A stretch of 64,000 bases of DNA. Source: Rhodospirillaceae bacterium (GTDB taxonomy: Bacteria > Pseudomonadota > Alphaproteobacteria > Rhodospirillales > Rhodospirillaceae). Under the pieces are notes generated by a model. That model saw only the letters and a program-made list of their open reading frames with translations. It did no database searches and had not been told where the DNA came from. A program made the position numbers and the translations under genes. The first letter of the stretch is position 1; the number at the start of each line of letters is the position of its first letter. Below are positions 26,006 through 35,281 of the stretch, in pieces. The stretch covers positions 86,756 through 150,755 of the forward strand of contig SHWP01000001.1 of the NCBI GenBank assembly GCA_009693785.1. Reading direction: 5' to 3'.

Positions 26006-26998
26006 ATGGCAATGAACTTAGCATTAGACGTCGACGGCGGCTGGAAAGAGGCAATTACGATTGTGCATGACCTCGCCTGGTGGGTTGATGTGGCGCAAAC
26101 GGAATTTGCCTGGACCCTGGGTCACCACGGCAGCGTTGGCCGCGATGTTATTGAGGCTTGGGGGTTGCCGGACCAGGTGAGCGCCGAGGAAGCGCTATTT
26201 CATTGCGGCGATGAGGCGCAAGGGTTCGTGCGATTTATCGCCTTCAAGGGCGCCCAGCAAATCCGTATCCGTGCCGGTGCTATGCCTTGGGACACGGGCG
26301 GAATCTTCACGCTGATGCTGCGTGCGCGCGAGATTGGTGCTGTTACGGAAGGTTTGTTGAATCGCGGCTTTACCATGATCACCGATCCCGTGACTTTCGA
26401 CTACAATGGCCAAATTCTCACGAACATTATCTTCCGCGGGCCCGATGGTATCGGCTTTGGCGTTTATGAACGTGTCAAGCCACCCTTAGCCGGGTGGCTT
26501 CATGTGAAGCGGCTGAGCCAACCATTCAATTGCATGCAAATCGTGCGCAGCCGCGATGCGACACGTGACTTTCATCGCGACGTCTTGGGCTTTGGCCCTT
26601 TTGTGGACAACGATTCGCGCAACGCTACACCAATCGATAGCAACTTTGGCTTTCCGAAAAACCTTACGACCCAGTACACCACGCGAGCAGCGATCATGCA
26701 TCCGCGTGGACGGTTTGATGTGAAGGAACGCGACAATGGCCGGGTGGAGTTGATCGAGTGGCACGGTTTCGAGGGCTGCAATTTGGCCGAACGTGCCATC
26801 GTACCTAATCTGGGCCATTTGATGCTGCGCTGGCCAGTGACGGATGCTGCAGCAAAAGTGAAAGCCGTCGCAGCAAAGGGCGCGGAGATTTTCCGGCCGC
26901 TGGCGACGGTGAACGTCGCGCCTTACGGCAAACTTGCGGTGTTTTCGATTCGAACACCTGATGGCGTGATCTACGAGATGTTTTCGCCGGCCAAGTAA
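26006..26998 (+). CDS. Two-domain VOC family protein 4
   Basis: A 330-residue VOC-fold protein. A GGGGGC sequence precedes ATG 26006; the frame is open upstream but starts inside the divergent gene's promoter region. Module 1 (about 12-155) begins EAITIVHDLAWWVDVA and module 2 (about 165-325) begins FNCMQIVRSRDATRDFHRDVLGF. The protein ends GVIYEMFSPAK, in which Glu occupies a plausible ligand position, unlike the triplet. It is not closely similar to the triplet. Enzymatic role unknown; extradiol dioxygenase-like or glyoxalase-like chemistry is possible. Confidence 0.72.
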   Translation: MAMNLALDVDGGWKEAITIVHDLAWWVDVAQTEFAWTLGHHGSVGRDVIEAWGLPDQVSAEEALFHCGDEAQGFVRFIAFKGAQQIRIRAGAMPWDTGGIFTLMLRAREIGAVTEGLLNRGFTMITDPVTFDYNGQILTNIIFRGPDGIGFGVYERVKPPLAGWLHVKRLSQPFNCMQIVRSRDATRDFHRDVLGFGPFVDNDSRNATPIDSNFGFPKNLTTQYTTRAAIMHPRGRFDVKERDNGRVELIEWHGFEGCNLAERAIVPNLGHLMLRWPVTDAAAKVKAVAAKGAEIFRPLATVNVAPYGKLAVFSIRTPDGVIYEMFSPAK

Positions 26999-27002
26999 CT
27001 CG

Positions 27003-27311
27003 CTACTGTGCAGCCGTCAGGCACTGCACGGCGATATTCGTGACTTTGTTTTGCAACGCGGCCGGCAGCGGTTTGGCTGCGGCGTTGAGTTTATCGTATG
27101 TTTCCATTTCTGTTCGCGAGAGCTGCCCCTTTACCTCACGCACGAGGCAAGTGCACAGCTTTGCCATGTCGCCGCCAACCTTCAGGCTGTTTTGTTCTAA
27201 AAAGCCCGAGCAAATCTCTTGCAGCGGGTCACCGGAAGCTTTGGGCACTGTCTGGGCTGTGGCCGCACCAGCCCATAACACAAGCATGATAGCAGCGAAG
27301 GGGATTCGCAT
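27003..27311 (-). CDS. Small secreted Cys-containing protein
   Basis: A 102-residue protein with a clear signal peptide (residues 1-19, ending ATAQ). The mature part is about 80 residues and mostly helical, with four Cys (ICSGF, LCTCLV, VQCLTA), so disulphides or metal binding are possible. It is convergent with VOC gene 4 (4 bases between stops) and lies 18 bases after ptsN on the same strand. No family recognised. Confidence 0.65.
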   Translation of the reverse strand: MRIPFAAIMLVLWAGAATAQTVPKASGDPLQEICSGFLEQNSLKVGGDMAKLCTCLVREVKGQLSRTEMETYDKLNAAAKPLPAALQNKVTNIAVQCLTAAQ

Positions 27312-27329
27312 GGCGCACTCCTGTGAGGA

Positions 27330-27791
27330 TCAGGCGGCCTGAGCTTCAGATTGTGTGAGCAACATGTAAAGGCCGTCGGAGCCTTTAGCGCCACGCAATT
27401 TTTCGCACATGCGGGCATCGCGCAGCAGGCGGGAGACACGGGCGAGTGCTTTGAGGTGATCAGCGCCAGCGGATTCGGGCGCGAGAAGGAGGAAAATAAG
27501 ATCGACTGGTTGTTCGTCGATGGCTTCAAAATCGATTGGTTTTTCGAGGCGGGCGAAAAGCCCGTGGAGCCGTTTAAAGTCGCCAAGCTTGCCGTGAGGG
27601 ATGGCGATGCCATTACCGACACCTGTCGAGCCTAAGCGCTCACGTTCCAGCAAGGTTTCGAAAATGCGCCGTTCGCTGGTGCCGGTGATCTCGGCTGCGA
27701 GCTTGGCCAGCTCCTGCAAGGTCTGCTTTTTGCTGGTGGCTTTAAGGCCCGCCACAACGGATTTCGGCTGAAGGAGGTCGGTGATTTCCAT
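27330..27791 (-). CDS. ptsN: Nitrogen-regulatory PTS EIIA component (PtsN)
   Basis: A 153-residue EIIA-Ntr protein. The phosphorylated His is in GNGIAIPHGKL (H66). The start MEITDLLQP at 27791 is the family-typical N-terminus; the frame is open far upstream but that part is low-complexity and unrelated. It acts at the end of the PTS-Ntr phosphorelay, which links nitrogen/carbon state to K+ transport and envelope stress. It follows rpoN as usual, but the hpf gene that normally sits between them is missing. Confidence 0.92.
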   Translation of the reverse strand: MEITDLLQPKSVVAGLKATSKKQTLQELAKLAAEITGTSERRIFETLLERERLGSTGVGNGIAIPHGKLGDFKRLHGLFARLEKPIDFEAIDEQPVDLIFLLLAPESAGADHLKALARVSRLLRDARMCEKLRGAKGSDGLYMLLTQSEAQAA

Positions 27792-28061
27792 CAGACGCGA
27801 AACCCCCGTCCACGCCTGCTGCATTTGCATATAGGCCAATTGTTTGTGAAGTCGAGAATTATCATCGGGCGTTGAGCGCGCGTTGAACCTTGAGATGTGT
27901 CGTCGTTGATTGTGGCGGTGTGTGCCGTGTGTTTCGTGAGTCAGTTCACGATCTGAGGGCTTTATTGACCCTGCGTTATCGGGATCCCCGAAAAAAGGTG
28001 GCGGACCATAGGCGCGGCCCCCCATGAAGTCAAGCAATCGGAAGGCTGGGATTCGCCTACG
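27792..28061. other. 270-base rpoN-ptsN gap without the usual hpf gene
   Basis: In most proteobacteria a ribosome hibernation factor gene (hpf) of 100-200 codons lies between rpoN and ptsN. This gap is too short for the long alphaproteobacterial form, and I see no HPF-like peptide in its frames. It may hold the ptsN promoter, which I cannot pinpoint. Confidence 0.4.
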
Positions 28062-29585
28062 TTAAAACTTAGGCGACTTCGCCCGCCGGCGCTGCACAGA
28101 TGACGGAATGTTTAGCGATTCCCGGTACTTAGCGACGGTGCGCCGAGCCACATCAATGCCCTCGGCCTTCAATAAATCCACCAGTTGATCGTCCGATAGC
28201 ACGGCTTCGGGCTTCTCCAGATCGATCATGGATTTGATGCGGTGCCGCACGCTTTCCGATGATGTCGTGCCTTCGCCGCTGGCGCTGGGCAGGCCCTGGC
28301 TGAAGAAATATTTCAGGTCGAAAACGCCGCGTGGCGTTTCCATGAACTTGTTCGTGGTTACACGGCTCACGGTGCTTTCGTGCATCTCGATGGCGGTCGA
28401 CACATCGCGCAGGATCAACGGTTTGAGGTGCGTAATGCCGTGACGGAAAAACCCTTCTTGCTGTTTCACGATTTCGGTCGAGACTTTCAAGATGGTCTCG
28501 GCGCGTTGCTGCAAGGCTTTCACCAGCCAGTTGGCGGCTTGCAGCCGTTCGTTCAAAAACTGTTTTTCATCCTTCGATGAAACAACTTTTGTGACTTCAG
28601 CGACGTAACTTTGATTGATCAACACGCGCGGTAAGGTTTGCGGATTAAGCTCGATGCGCCAGCCGCTACTGGCCAGTGGCGTCATAATGATATCAGGCAC
28701 GATCGTTTCATCAGCGGCTCGTTCGAACCGCAACGCGGGTTTGGGGTCCAACGCGCGAACTTCGGCGATCATGTCTTGCACGTCTTCGATCGACACCGCG
28801 CAGATCTCGCGCAGCTTCTTCAAGTCGCCTGTGCCAAGCAGCTCCAGATTGGCGATAAATTTTTCCATCACCGGATCGAGGCGATCACGCTCGATCAATT
28901 GTAATTTCATGCATTCCTTCAGATCGCGCGCGAATATGCCGGGCGGGTCAAATTTTTGTAACTCGCCAAGCACTTTTTCAACGCGATCCAGTGGCGCGCC
29001 AAGCTGTGCGGCAACCTCCTCGAGCGGGGCTGTCATGTAGCCGTTCTCGTCGAGTTGCTCGATGAGCGCGAGACCAATTAGGCGGTCCGTTGCGTTCGAT
29101 AGCGATAGATTGAGTTGCTGAACCAGATAGCTGCGTAAATCGCCCGCTTCTGCGGCGAGGCGGTCAAGGTTCGGGCCTTCGCCGCCTGAAGCCATGGTCC
29201 CATTTGGCATCGGCACGGCCGAATAGGCGCCTGCGCCCAGAGCCTCAGCCGCGACCCCGCCCATGGTGTCGGTCGTGGGGTCATCGGTTTCGCCGTAATC
29301 CTTGCCATCGTAATCTTCATCCCCGCCTGGCGCCGCGCGGTCTAACGGGGCTGGGTCAGCTGACTGAGGTTTATCACCCACCGGTTCGCCGCCCATGGTG
29401 TCAGCGTAAGTCTCCGCTTCGACGGCATCATCGCGCTCAAGCAAGGGATTGGATTCAAGCTCTTGGTCGATATAGGTGGTTAATTCGACGGATGACATTT
29501 GCAGCAGCTTGATTGCCTGCTGCAGTTGCGGCGTTATGACAAGGCCTTGCGATTGTCTGAGATCAAGCCGTGGGCCGATGGCCAT
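28062..29585 (-). CDS. rpoN: RNA polymerase sigma-54 factor RpoN
   Basis: A 507-residue sigma-54. Region I is the Gln/Leu-rich N-terminus (LRQSQGLVITPQLQQAIKLLQMSS) that contacts activators. An acidic linker spans about residues 50-125. The core-binding domain is in the middle, and the C-terminal RpoN box is ARRTVAKYRES near residue 485. It directs transcription from -24/-12 promoters with enhancer-binding proteins. It sits in the conserved lptC-lptA-lptB-rpoN-ptsN string, 23 bases after lptB. Confidence 0.95.
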   Translation of the reverse strand: MAIGPRLDLRQSQGLVITPQLQQAIKLLQMSSVELTTYIDQELESNPLLERDDAVEAETYADTMGGEPVGDKPQSADPAPLDRAAPGGDEDYDGKDYGETDDPTTDTMGGVAAEALGAGAYSAVPMPNGTMASGGEGPNLDRLAAEAGDLRSYLVQQLNLSLSNATDRLIGLALIEQLDENGYMTAPLEEVAAQLGAPLDRVEKVLGELQKFDPPGIFARDLKECMKLQLIERDRLDPVMEKFIANLELLGTGDLKKLREICAVSIEDVQDMIAEVRALDPKPALRFERAADETIVPDIIMTPLASSGWRIELNPQTLPRVLINQSYVAEVTKVVSSKDEKQFLNERLQAANWLVKALQQRAETILKVSTEIVKQQEGFFRHGITHLKPLILRDVSTAIEMHESTVSRVTTNKFMETPRGVFDLKYFFSQGLPSASGEGTTSSESVRHRIKSMIDLEKPEAVLSDDQLVDLLKAEGIDVARRTVAKYRESLNIPSSVQRRRAKSPKF

Positions 29586-29608
29586 GGTCGATCCTTACTC
29601 CCGGCCAC

Positions 29609-30397
29609 TCAAAGGCTAAAGCGCTCGCCCAAATAGACGCGGCGAACACCCTCATGGGCGACGATCTCTGATGGTGTTCCTTCCATCAGCACCGTGCCTT
29701 CGTGCAAAATGTAAGCGCGGTCGATAATGTCCAGTGTTTCGCGCACATTATGGTCCGTGATCAACACGCCTAAGCCGCGATCTTTCAGATGCGAGACCAT
29801 GCCGCGAATTTCGGCCACCGCGATGGGATCAATCCCTGCCAGCGGTTCGTCGAGCAATATGAAGCTAGGGCGCGACGCCAATGCGCGGGCAATTTCACAA
29901 CGACGGCGCTCGCCGCCCGATAAGGCCAGTGCAGGTGATTTGCGCAAATGATCGATGGAGAATTCCTTCAGCAAAGATTCGACCAAGGCATCTTGTGCGG
30001 CTTTGTCTTCCTCAACGATCTCGGCCACCGCGCGCACGTTGCCTTCCACGCTCATGCCACGAAAGATCGAGGCTTCTTGGGGTAAATAGCCAATGCCGAG
30101 CCGCGCGCGGCGGTACATGGGCAATGCGGTGATGTCCTGGCCATCAAGATAAATCTTGCCCTTATCGGGGCTAATCAGTCCGGTCACGCAATAGAACGAG
30201 GTGGTTTTACCTGCGCCGTTTGGGCCCAGTAGCCCTACGGCTTCGCCGCGTTGGACCGACAGGCTGACGTCGCGCAAAACCGGGCGGCTCTTGTAGGTTT
30301 TGCCCAAGCCCACGACGACCAGGCCCGTTGTAGGAACGGGGTTCGTGGTTTTTTCAGTGCCCGGGTGAGGCGGGGTTAGGGTCGCGGTGTCGGCCAT
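29609..30397 (-). CDS. lptB: LPS export ABC transporter ATPase LptB
   Basis: A 262-residue ABC ATPase. Walker A is GPNGAGKTTS, the signature LSGGERRRCEIARAL, Walker B FILLDEPLAGID and the switch His is in VLITDHNVRETL. It powers LPS extraction from the inner membrane with LptF/LptG and LptC. A poorly conserved N-terminal extension of about 25 residues precedes the family start (LVVVGLGKTYK). Operon position after lptC and lptA is canonical. It is the only LptB in the window and would also have to serve the LptF/LptG pair at 45.7-48.1 kb, unless others exist. Confidence 0.95.
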   Translation of the reverse strand: MADTATLTPPHPGTEKTTNPVPTTGLVVVGLGKTYKSRPVLRDVSLSVQRGEAVGLLGPNGAGKTTSFYCVTGLISPDKGKIYLDGQDITALPMYRRARLGIGYLPQEASIFRGMSVEGNVRAVAEIVEEDKAAQDALVESLLKEFSIDHLRKSPALALSGGERRRCEIARALASRPSFILLDEPLAGIDPIAVAEIRGMVSHLKDRGLGVLITDHNVRETLDIIDRAYILHEGTVLMEGTPSEIVAHEGVRRVYLGERFSL

Positions 30398-30495
30398 AGA
30401 GCGATAAATAACCCGTGTTGGTTTCTAAAGGTTTGACGAAACAACGTTTTCCGATGATCTCACAGCCAGGTCAACCGTCGGTATGGGCAATCGCG

Positions 30496-31392
30496 TTAAC
30501 GATTGGGGCTAGGTTGGCCTGTGGTTGGGGCTGCTGGCGCGCTGTTTGCTGACTTTGGCTTGGGTGCGATCAGCGCTTTCACGCGGGCATCGGCCCGTGG
30601 GCTTGAGGTCTTGGCTTCGGCGGCGCTGCCAAACAGACGGCTGGTCCCCGCTTTGGTGTCGACCACCGCAAAGCCGCCGTTCAACTGGTTCTCGCCTTGG
30701 GTCATCATCACATTGCCTTCGATTTTGGCGATTCCTGTCTCGCGGTTGTACTCACCGCGGGCCCCACGCACGGTCTCTTTGGCGGTGCGCAATATGACGT
30801 TCCCTTCGGCCTGGACCACGCGAATGTCGCCTTGGCGTACCGCTGATGATTTTGACGGAGCCGTCTCTTCACTAAAGAAAGCGGTCAGGCGGTCAGCCTT
30901 GATGCGGCGGGTATCGTCTTGGGCTTCGGCATCTCCTTCAGCCACGGCCACTTTCTCGCGCGACCAATATTGAATCGCCTGTTGAGCCGTAACTTTGCCG
31001 CTCGTGGTGGTGAGGGTAACGGGACTGCCTTCAATCACCAGCACGGCTTTATCGAAATCATACACCGCGGCCGATCCGGCGGCTTGTTCCGAGGCCGAGG
31101 CAATAGCCACGCGGCCCACGGCGTCGACACGATATACCTCGGTGCCGCCGCCAGCCGTGTCGCGGTAGTGCGCCGTCAGTTCGTCGGCGGTGACGCTGAA
31201 ATCGCCCTGTTTGGCTTTGGCATTGCCGCGGGCAATGAACAACTTTCCATTTTGCTGCCACTCAATACCCTGGTCGGCCGTCACCTCGATCGGCTTGTTG
31301 GGGTCCTTTGAGGTGAAACTCAACGACTGTGCCGCCACGGCGAAGGGCAGCGTTAAACTAATCAACAGGCTGAAGCTTAAGGTCTGTTTCAT
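30496..31392 (-). CDS. lptA: LPS transport periplasmic protein LptA
   Basis: A 298-residue periplasmic protein with a signal peptide (about 1-20, ending AVAAQ) and an OstA/LptA beta-jellyroll domain. The pattern IEVTADQGIEWQQNGKLFIARGNAKAKQGDFSV and later KIEGNVMMTQGENQLNGGFAVVD is typical. It forms the bridge that carries LPS across the periplasm. The C-terminal 50 residues are Ala/Pro/Ser-rich and probably disordered. The ATG at 31392 is used; a TTG two codons upstream is possible. It follows lptC by 11 bases. Confidence 0.9.
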   Translation of the reverse strand: MKQTLSFSLLISLTLPFAVAAQSLSFTSKDPNKPIEVTADQGIEWQQNGKLFIARGNAKAKQGDFSVTADELTAHYRDTAGGGTEVYRVDAVGRVAIASASEQAAGSAAVYDFDKAVLVIEGSPVTLTTTSGKVTAQQAIQYWSREKVAVAEGDAEAQDDTRRIKADRLTAFFSEETAPSKSSAVRQGDIRVVQAEGNVILRTAKETVRGARGEYNRETGIAKIEGNVMMTQGENQLNGGFAVVDTKAGTSRLFGSAAEAKTSSPRADARVKALIAPKPKSANSAPAAPTTGQPSPNR

Positions 31393-31403
31393 GCGCAAGA
31401 CTC

Positions 31404-32117
31404 TTAGTTTTTTGTCGAGGCAGGCGCGGCGTTATTGGCTGCGCCATCGCTTTTGATCGCTTGGGTGAGAACAAGTTTGGCCGGGCCTAAAAACAGCACG
31501 CGTTCACCCTTATCGAAGAGATCAAATCCTTGGGCATCGAGTTGACCAAATGGGCCCTGGCTTTGCACTGCGGTCCGGCCTGAAGCGCTGCTATCTTTCA
31601 GGCGAATGTTGGCCGCAGACGTATGCATTTCATAGCCCTTGTCTTGGAACAGACTCACATTGTCGGTCAAATCCAATGTTTCGCTGTCGCGGTCGTAGAG
31701 GCCGCTGCCCGCCGTGATTGACAGCCACTCGCCACCCGTCAGAGTAATATCGGCTTGCGGCGCGGTTAGTTCGATACGTTTGTCACCTTCGCCCCGCTCC
31801 TTCACGCCTTTTGCAGTTAACGAATAGGGTTGGCCTTTTTTATCGGTGCCAAAGTAGCGTGCATTGACCATGCTCAGCGCATCCACCGCAGCCTCGGTGA
31901 GTGGCGTAGTGACCGTGCCAACGCGAAACCGCTCATCATTGCCCATGAAATACGGCAACACAAAAACCAGCAACACCAAGATGACCGCCACGGCGGGCAG
32001 TCCGATGCGCATGTACCCGACGAACTTGCTGTACCGGGCGACATCTCCCGCTGCGTTTACGTTGCGCGGCTGCCACGAGGCATCTGGTGGTGTGGGCTTG
32101 CCGGTGCGTTCGCTCAT
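31404..32117 (-). CDS. lptC: LPS export protein LptC
   Basis: A 237-residue bitopic protein. A cytoplasmic N-terminus of about 37 residues is followed by one transmembrane helix (about 38-58, IGLPAVAVILVLLVFVLPYF) and a periplasmic LptC jellyroll domain (GQPYSLTAKGVKE, LTLTGGEWLSITAGSGLYDRDSETLDLTDNVSLFQDKGY). It passes LPS from LptBFG to LptA. The start overlaps the kdsD stop as ATGA, so the two are translationally coupled. Confidence 0.88.
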   Translation of the reverse strand: MSERTGKPTPPDASWQPRNVNAAGDVARYSKFVGYMRIGLPAVAVILVLLVFVLPYFMGNDERFRVGTVTTPLTEAAVDALSMVNARYFGTDKKGQPYSLTAKGVKERGEGDKRIELTAPQADITLTGGEWLSITAGSGLYDRDSETLDLTDNVSLFQDKGYEMHTSAANIRLKDSSASGRTAVQSQGPFGQLDAQGFDLFDKGERVLFLGPAKLVLTQAIKSDGAANNAAPASTKN

Positions 32118-33097
32118 GCGGCTCCCGCACGCAAGATGTCGTGCAAGCGTACGATGCCCACCGGCTGCCCATCATCGACAACAAAAAGGCAGGCGACTTT
32201 CCATTCGTTCATCAAGCGCAGGGCTTCCTGTGCTAGCACGCTGCCATGGGTGGTCTTGGGGTTCTTGGTCATGACGTCGCCGGCAGTTTTTTGTAGAACG
32301 CCCGACTGCATATGACGGCGCAAGTCGCCGTCAGTGACGACACCCATAAGTTTGCCATTGTCGATCACGCCCGCAATGCCAAAGGTTTTTTTGGTCATGA
32401 CTAAAATCGTGTCTGACATGGAAGCGGTGTGTTTGACCAAGGGCAGCTCATCGCCCGTGTGCATCAAGTCCTTGACCTTCAGCAGCTTGCGGCCCAATTT
32501 GCCGCCGGGGTGAAACACTTTGTAATCATCGGCCGTAAATCCACGCCGTTCTAACAGCGCCACGGCAACGGCATCGCCCAAGGCCAGCATCATGGTGGTT
32601 GAGGTGGTGGGGGCTAGGCCAAGCGGGCAGGCTTCGGCCACGTTTGGCAGCTCCAAAACAATGTCGGCGGCTTGACCGAGGCTTGAGTCGCGTTTGCTGG
32701 TCATGGCCACAAGCTTGATGCCAAAACGGCGGGTGTAATCGATTAGGTCGGCGAGTTCGGAGGTTTCGCCACTGTTGGATAAAGCCAACACGGCATCGTC
32801 ATTGGTGATCATTCCCAGGTCGCCGTGGCTAGCTTCTGCCGCATGCACGAAAAAAGCAGGCGTACCAGTCGAGGCCAGGGTGGCTGCGATCTTGTGGCCG
32901 ATATGTCCGCTTTTACCCATGCCCGAGACAATAATTCGGCCCCTAATGCTAAGGAACAGATCCACGCATTTGGTGAAATCCTGACCCAAGGACTTCGCCA
33001 TAGCTTGAATGCCATTGGCGGCTAAGTCGAACACGCGCGCGGCGGAGGTCACGGCGTCGATCGGATTGGCGGGGGCTTTTGGGGCAGGGGTTGCCAT
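32114..33097 (-). CDS. kdsD: Arabinose-5-phosphate isomerase KdsD (KpsF/GutQ family)
   Basis: A 327-residue SIS-domain isomerase that converts ribulose 5-phosphate to arabinose 5-phosphate, the first step to Kdo of lipid A. The N-terminal SIS domain holds VSGMGKSGHIGHKIAATLASTG and FVHAAEASHGDLGM. Two C-terminal CBS domains follow from about residue 205 (DLMHTGDELPLV, VMTKNPKTTHG). Order rnd-kdsD-lptC-lptA-lptB is normal for alphaproteobacteria. It indicates that the organism makes Kdo-containing LPS. Confidence 0.93.
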   Translation of the reverse strand: MATPAPKAPANPIDAVTSAARVFDLAANGIQAMAKSLGQDFTKCVDLFLSIRGRIIVSGMGKSGHIGHKIAATLASTGTPAFFVHAAEASHGDLGMITNDDAVLALSNSGETSELADLIDYTRRFGIKLVAMTSKRDSSLGQAADIVLELPNVAEACPLGLAPTTSTTMMLALGDAVAVALLERRGFTADDYKVFHPGGKLGRKLLKVKDLMHTGDELPLVKHTASMSDTILVMTKKTFGIAGVIDNGKLMGVVTDGDLRRHMQSGVLQKTAGDVMTKNPKTTHGSVLAQEALRLMNEWKVACLFVVDDGQPVGIVRLHDILRAGAA

Positions 33098-33263
33098 TCG
33101 TGTCGTGGCCTAGGTTGATGTCGTGCACACGGCATATAAACCGCCGTAGCACTTTCGCCAGAAGTATCGCTCGGGGGATTCGGCCGGTCAACGCGCGCCT
33201 AGGCCCACTCTGCCTACCCACAATGACAAAGCCGCCATGTCACAAAGACGTGCTGCCAGGAGC

Positions 33264-33872
33264 TCAATGTGCGAAGAGGTCTTCGTCGGCCCAGCCCGCA
33301 AGGTCGAGAGCAGCGCGGTCGGGTAAAAACTTAAAGCAGGCTTCGGCCAAAGCCGTACGTCCTTCGCGGGCCAGCATTTTGTCCATCTCGGTCTTGAGGC
33401 GGTGCAGGTACAGTACGTCGGCGGCAGCGTAATCTACCTGATCCTGGCTTAATTGGGCCGCGCCCCAATCGGAGGTTTGCTGCTGCTTCGAAAGCTCGAC
33501 CCCGAGCAGTTCTTTGCAAAGATCTTTCAGGCCATGCTTATCGGTATTGGTGCGCGTCAGGCGCGAAGCTGTTCGCGTGCAGTACACAGGAGTGCATCGC
33601 ACACCGAATTGACGTTGCAGCATGGCCAAATCAAAACGCGCAAAATGAAAAATCTTTTGAATGGTTGTGTCGGCAAACACACGGACCAAATTCGGCGCCG
33701 CCTGGCTTTGCACGATCTGCACAATATGACTGTGGCCGTCGCCGCTTGACAACTGAACGACGCAAAGCCGGTCGCGATTGAGGCGTAAGCCCATGGTTTC
33801 GGTGTCAACCGCCACGCTGCCGCTAAAGGAGACATTGGAGGGTAGATCGCCGCGGTGAAGATGATTGGTCAC
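33264..33872 (-). CDS. Ribonuclease D-family 3'-5' exonuclease
   Basis: A 202-residue DnaQ-fold exonuclease of the RNase D type. The catalytic acidic motifs are DTETMGL (Exo I), HFARFDLAML (Exo II) and DYAAADVLYL (Exo III). It is half the length of E. coli RNase D because it lacks the HRDC domains, which is usual for the alphaproteobacterial short form. The start is a GTG at 33872. It sits upstream of kdsD on the same strand with a 166-base gap in which I see no further gene. Confidence 0.85.
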   Translation of the reverse strand: MTNHLHRGDLPSNVSFSGSVAVDTETMGLRLNRDRLCVVQLSSGDGHSHIVQIVQSQAAPNLVRVFADTTIQKIFHFARFDLAMLQRQFGVRCTPVYCTRTASRLTRTNTDKHGLKDLCKELLGVELSKQQQTSDWGAAQLSQDQVDYAAADVLYLHRLKTEMDKMLAREGRTALAEACFKFLPDRAALDLAGWADEDLFAH

Positions 33873-33932
33873 GATCTCACTCGTATCGGTTTGGTTTGGT
33901 CATTCGTAAGCCCACAATGGGCTAAAATAAAG

Positions 33933-34019
<87 letters not shown>

Positions 34020-34240
34020 ATCGGGTTGCCGGTTCAGGGCACAAGCGGCCAAGACCAGCGGAAACAGGGCGAGACGGATACAGCGCAGGGCGCCGTGAGT
34101 CAATCCAAAGGGGCGGATTCCCAGGGATTTAATCCATTTCTCAGGGCCTTAGCGCTCTTGCTTTGGGTGGGTCGTTAGCGTCAAAAAGGTGCGCTAAGAT
34201 AGATCTATTAACGGCATAGGCGGCGGATCAAGGGCGGGCC

Positions 34241-35269
34241 ATGGCACAAAAGCTGGCGGTTGTTTTCGGTGGGTCAGGGTTTATTGGGCGCTACGTGGTG
34301 CGACATCTTGCGGCAGCGGGCTGGCGCGTACGCGTGGCTGTGCGCGATACGCAAAAGGCACAGTTCCTGAAACCTGCGGGCGATTTGGGCCAGGTCTCGT
34401 TCGTCCCCGCTTCGGTCACCGATCCGGCCTCGGTCGCTGCCGCAGTTGTTGGCGCCGATGCCGTGGTGAATTTGGTGGGTATTTTGCTTGAAGTCGGCAA
34501 GCGCACATTCAAGGCCGTGCACGTCGATGGCGCTGCGAACGTTGCCGCAGCCGCCGCACAGGCTGGGGCAACGACACTCATTCACATGTCAGCGCTCGGC
34601 GCTGATGAATACTCGACATCATCCTATGCGCGCTCAAAGGCCGCGGGCGAAAAAGCTGTGCGCGGTGCATTTACACAGGCGATAATTTTCCGCCCCTGCG
34701 TGGTGTTTGGGTCAGAAGATGGATTTTTCAACCTCTATGGCCTCATCGCCCAAACGTTTCCATTCATTCCTTTTTTCACGAATACCAATCCGCAAGCGCC
34801 TAAGGGTGGCGGGGCGTCGTTTCAGCCGGTCTACGTCGGCGATGTAGCCAGCGCAATTCTTCAGGCTGCCAGCGATGGGCGTCATGCAGGCCAAACTTAT
34901 GAGTTGGGTGGCCCGCGAGTATGCACCATGCGCGACATCGTGCAGCTGGTGAACCAGGCGACCATGCGGCACCGGAAAATTATCGGGCTGCCGTATCTAT
35001 TCGCTTGGCCATTGATCATCGCAGGCACGGTTGCGCGCTGGGCCTTGCATCTTGTGCTAAGAATTTCTTTCCAGGCGCCACTCTTGCCCACTGCCGACCA
35101 AGTAAAGTTACTCAAGGCAGGCAGCGTGCTCTCCGGTAAGTTGCCGGGCCTAGAGGCCTTTGGCATCGCGCCAACAGCGCCCGACGCGGTAGTGCCTACC
35201 TACCTTAAACGCTTCCGCCCTTTGCAGCAGAACAAGCGGTTGCGTGTTGCGGCTCGTAACGGGGCCTAA
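34241..35269 (+). CDS. NAD-binding epimerase-like protein, complex I NDUFA9 type
   Basis: A 342-residue atypical SDR. GGSGFIGRYVVRHLAAAGW near residues 9-27 binds the cofactor, followed by VRVAVRDTQKA. The YARSKAAGEKAV segment provides a Tyr-Lys pair, and FRPCVVFGSEDGFFN is typical of NDUFA9/YLR290C-like proteins. In mitochondria the counterpart is an accessory subunit of complex I; bacterial members are usually stand-alone. It is separated by 220 bases from the tRNA; that gap has a weak TAAGAT -10-like site near 34195 and nothing else I can name. Convergent with uppP. Confidence 0.8.
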   Translation: MAQKLAVVFGGSGFIGRYVVRHLAAAGWRVRVAVRDTQKAQFLKPAGDLGQVSFVPASVTDPASVAAAVVGADAVVNLVGILLEVGKRTFKAVHVDGAANVAAAAAQAGATTLIHMSALGADEYSTSSYARSKAAGEKAVRGAFTQAIIFRPCVVFGSEDGFFNLYGLIAQTFPFIPFFTNTNPQAPKGGGASFQPVYVGDVASAILQAASDGRHAGQTYELGGPRVCTMRDIVQLVNQATMRHRKIIGLPYLFAWPLIIAGTVARWALHLVLRISFQAPLLPTADQVKLLKAGSVLSGKLPGLEAFGIAPTAPDAVVPTYLKRFRPLQQNKRLRVAARNGA

Positions 35270-35281
35270 CTCAGCCCGTGC

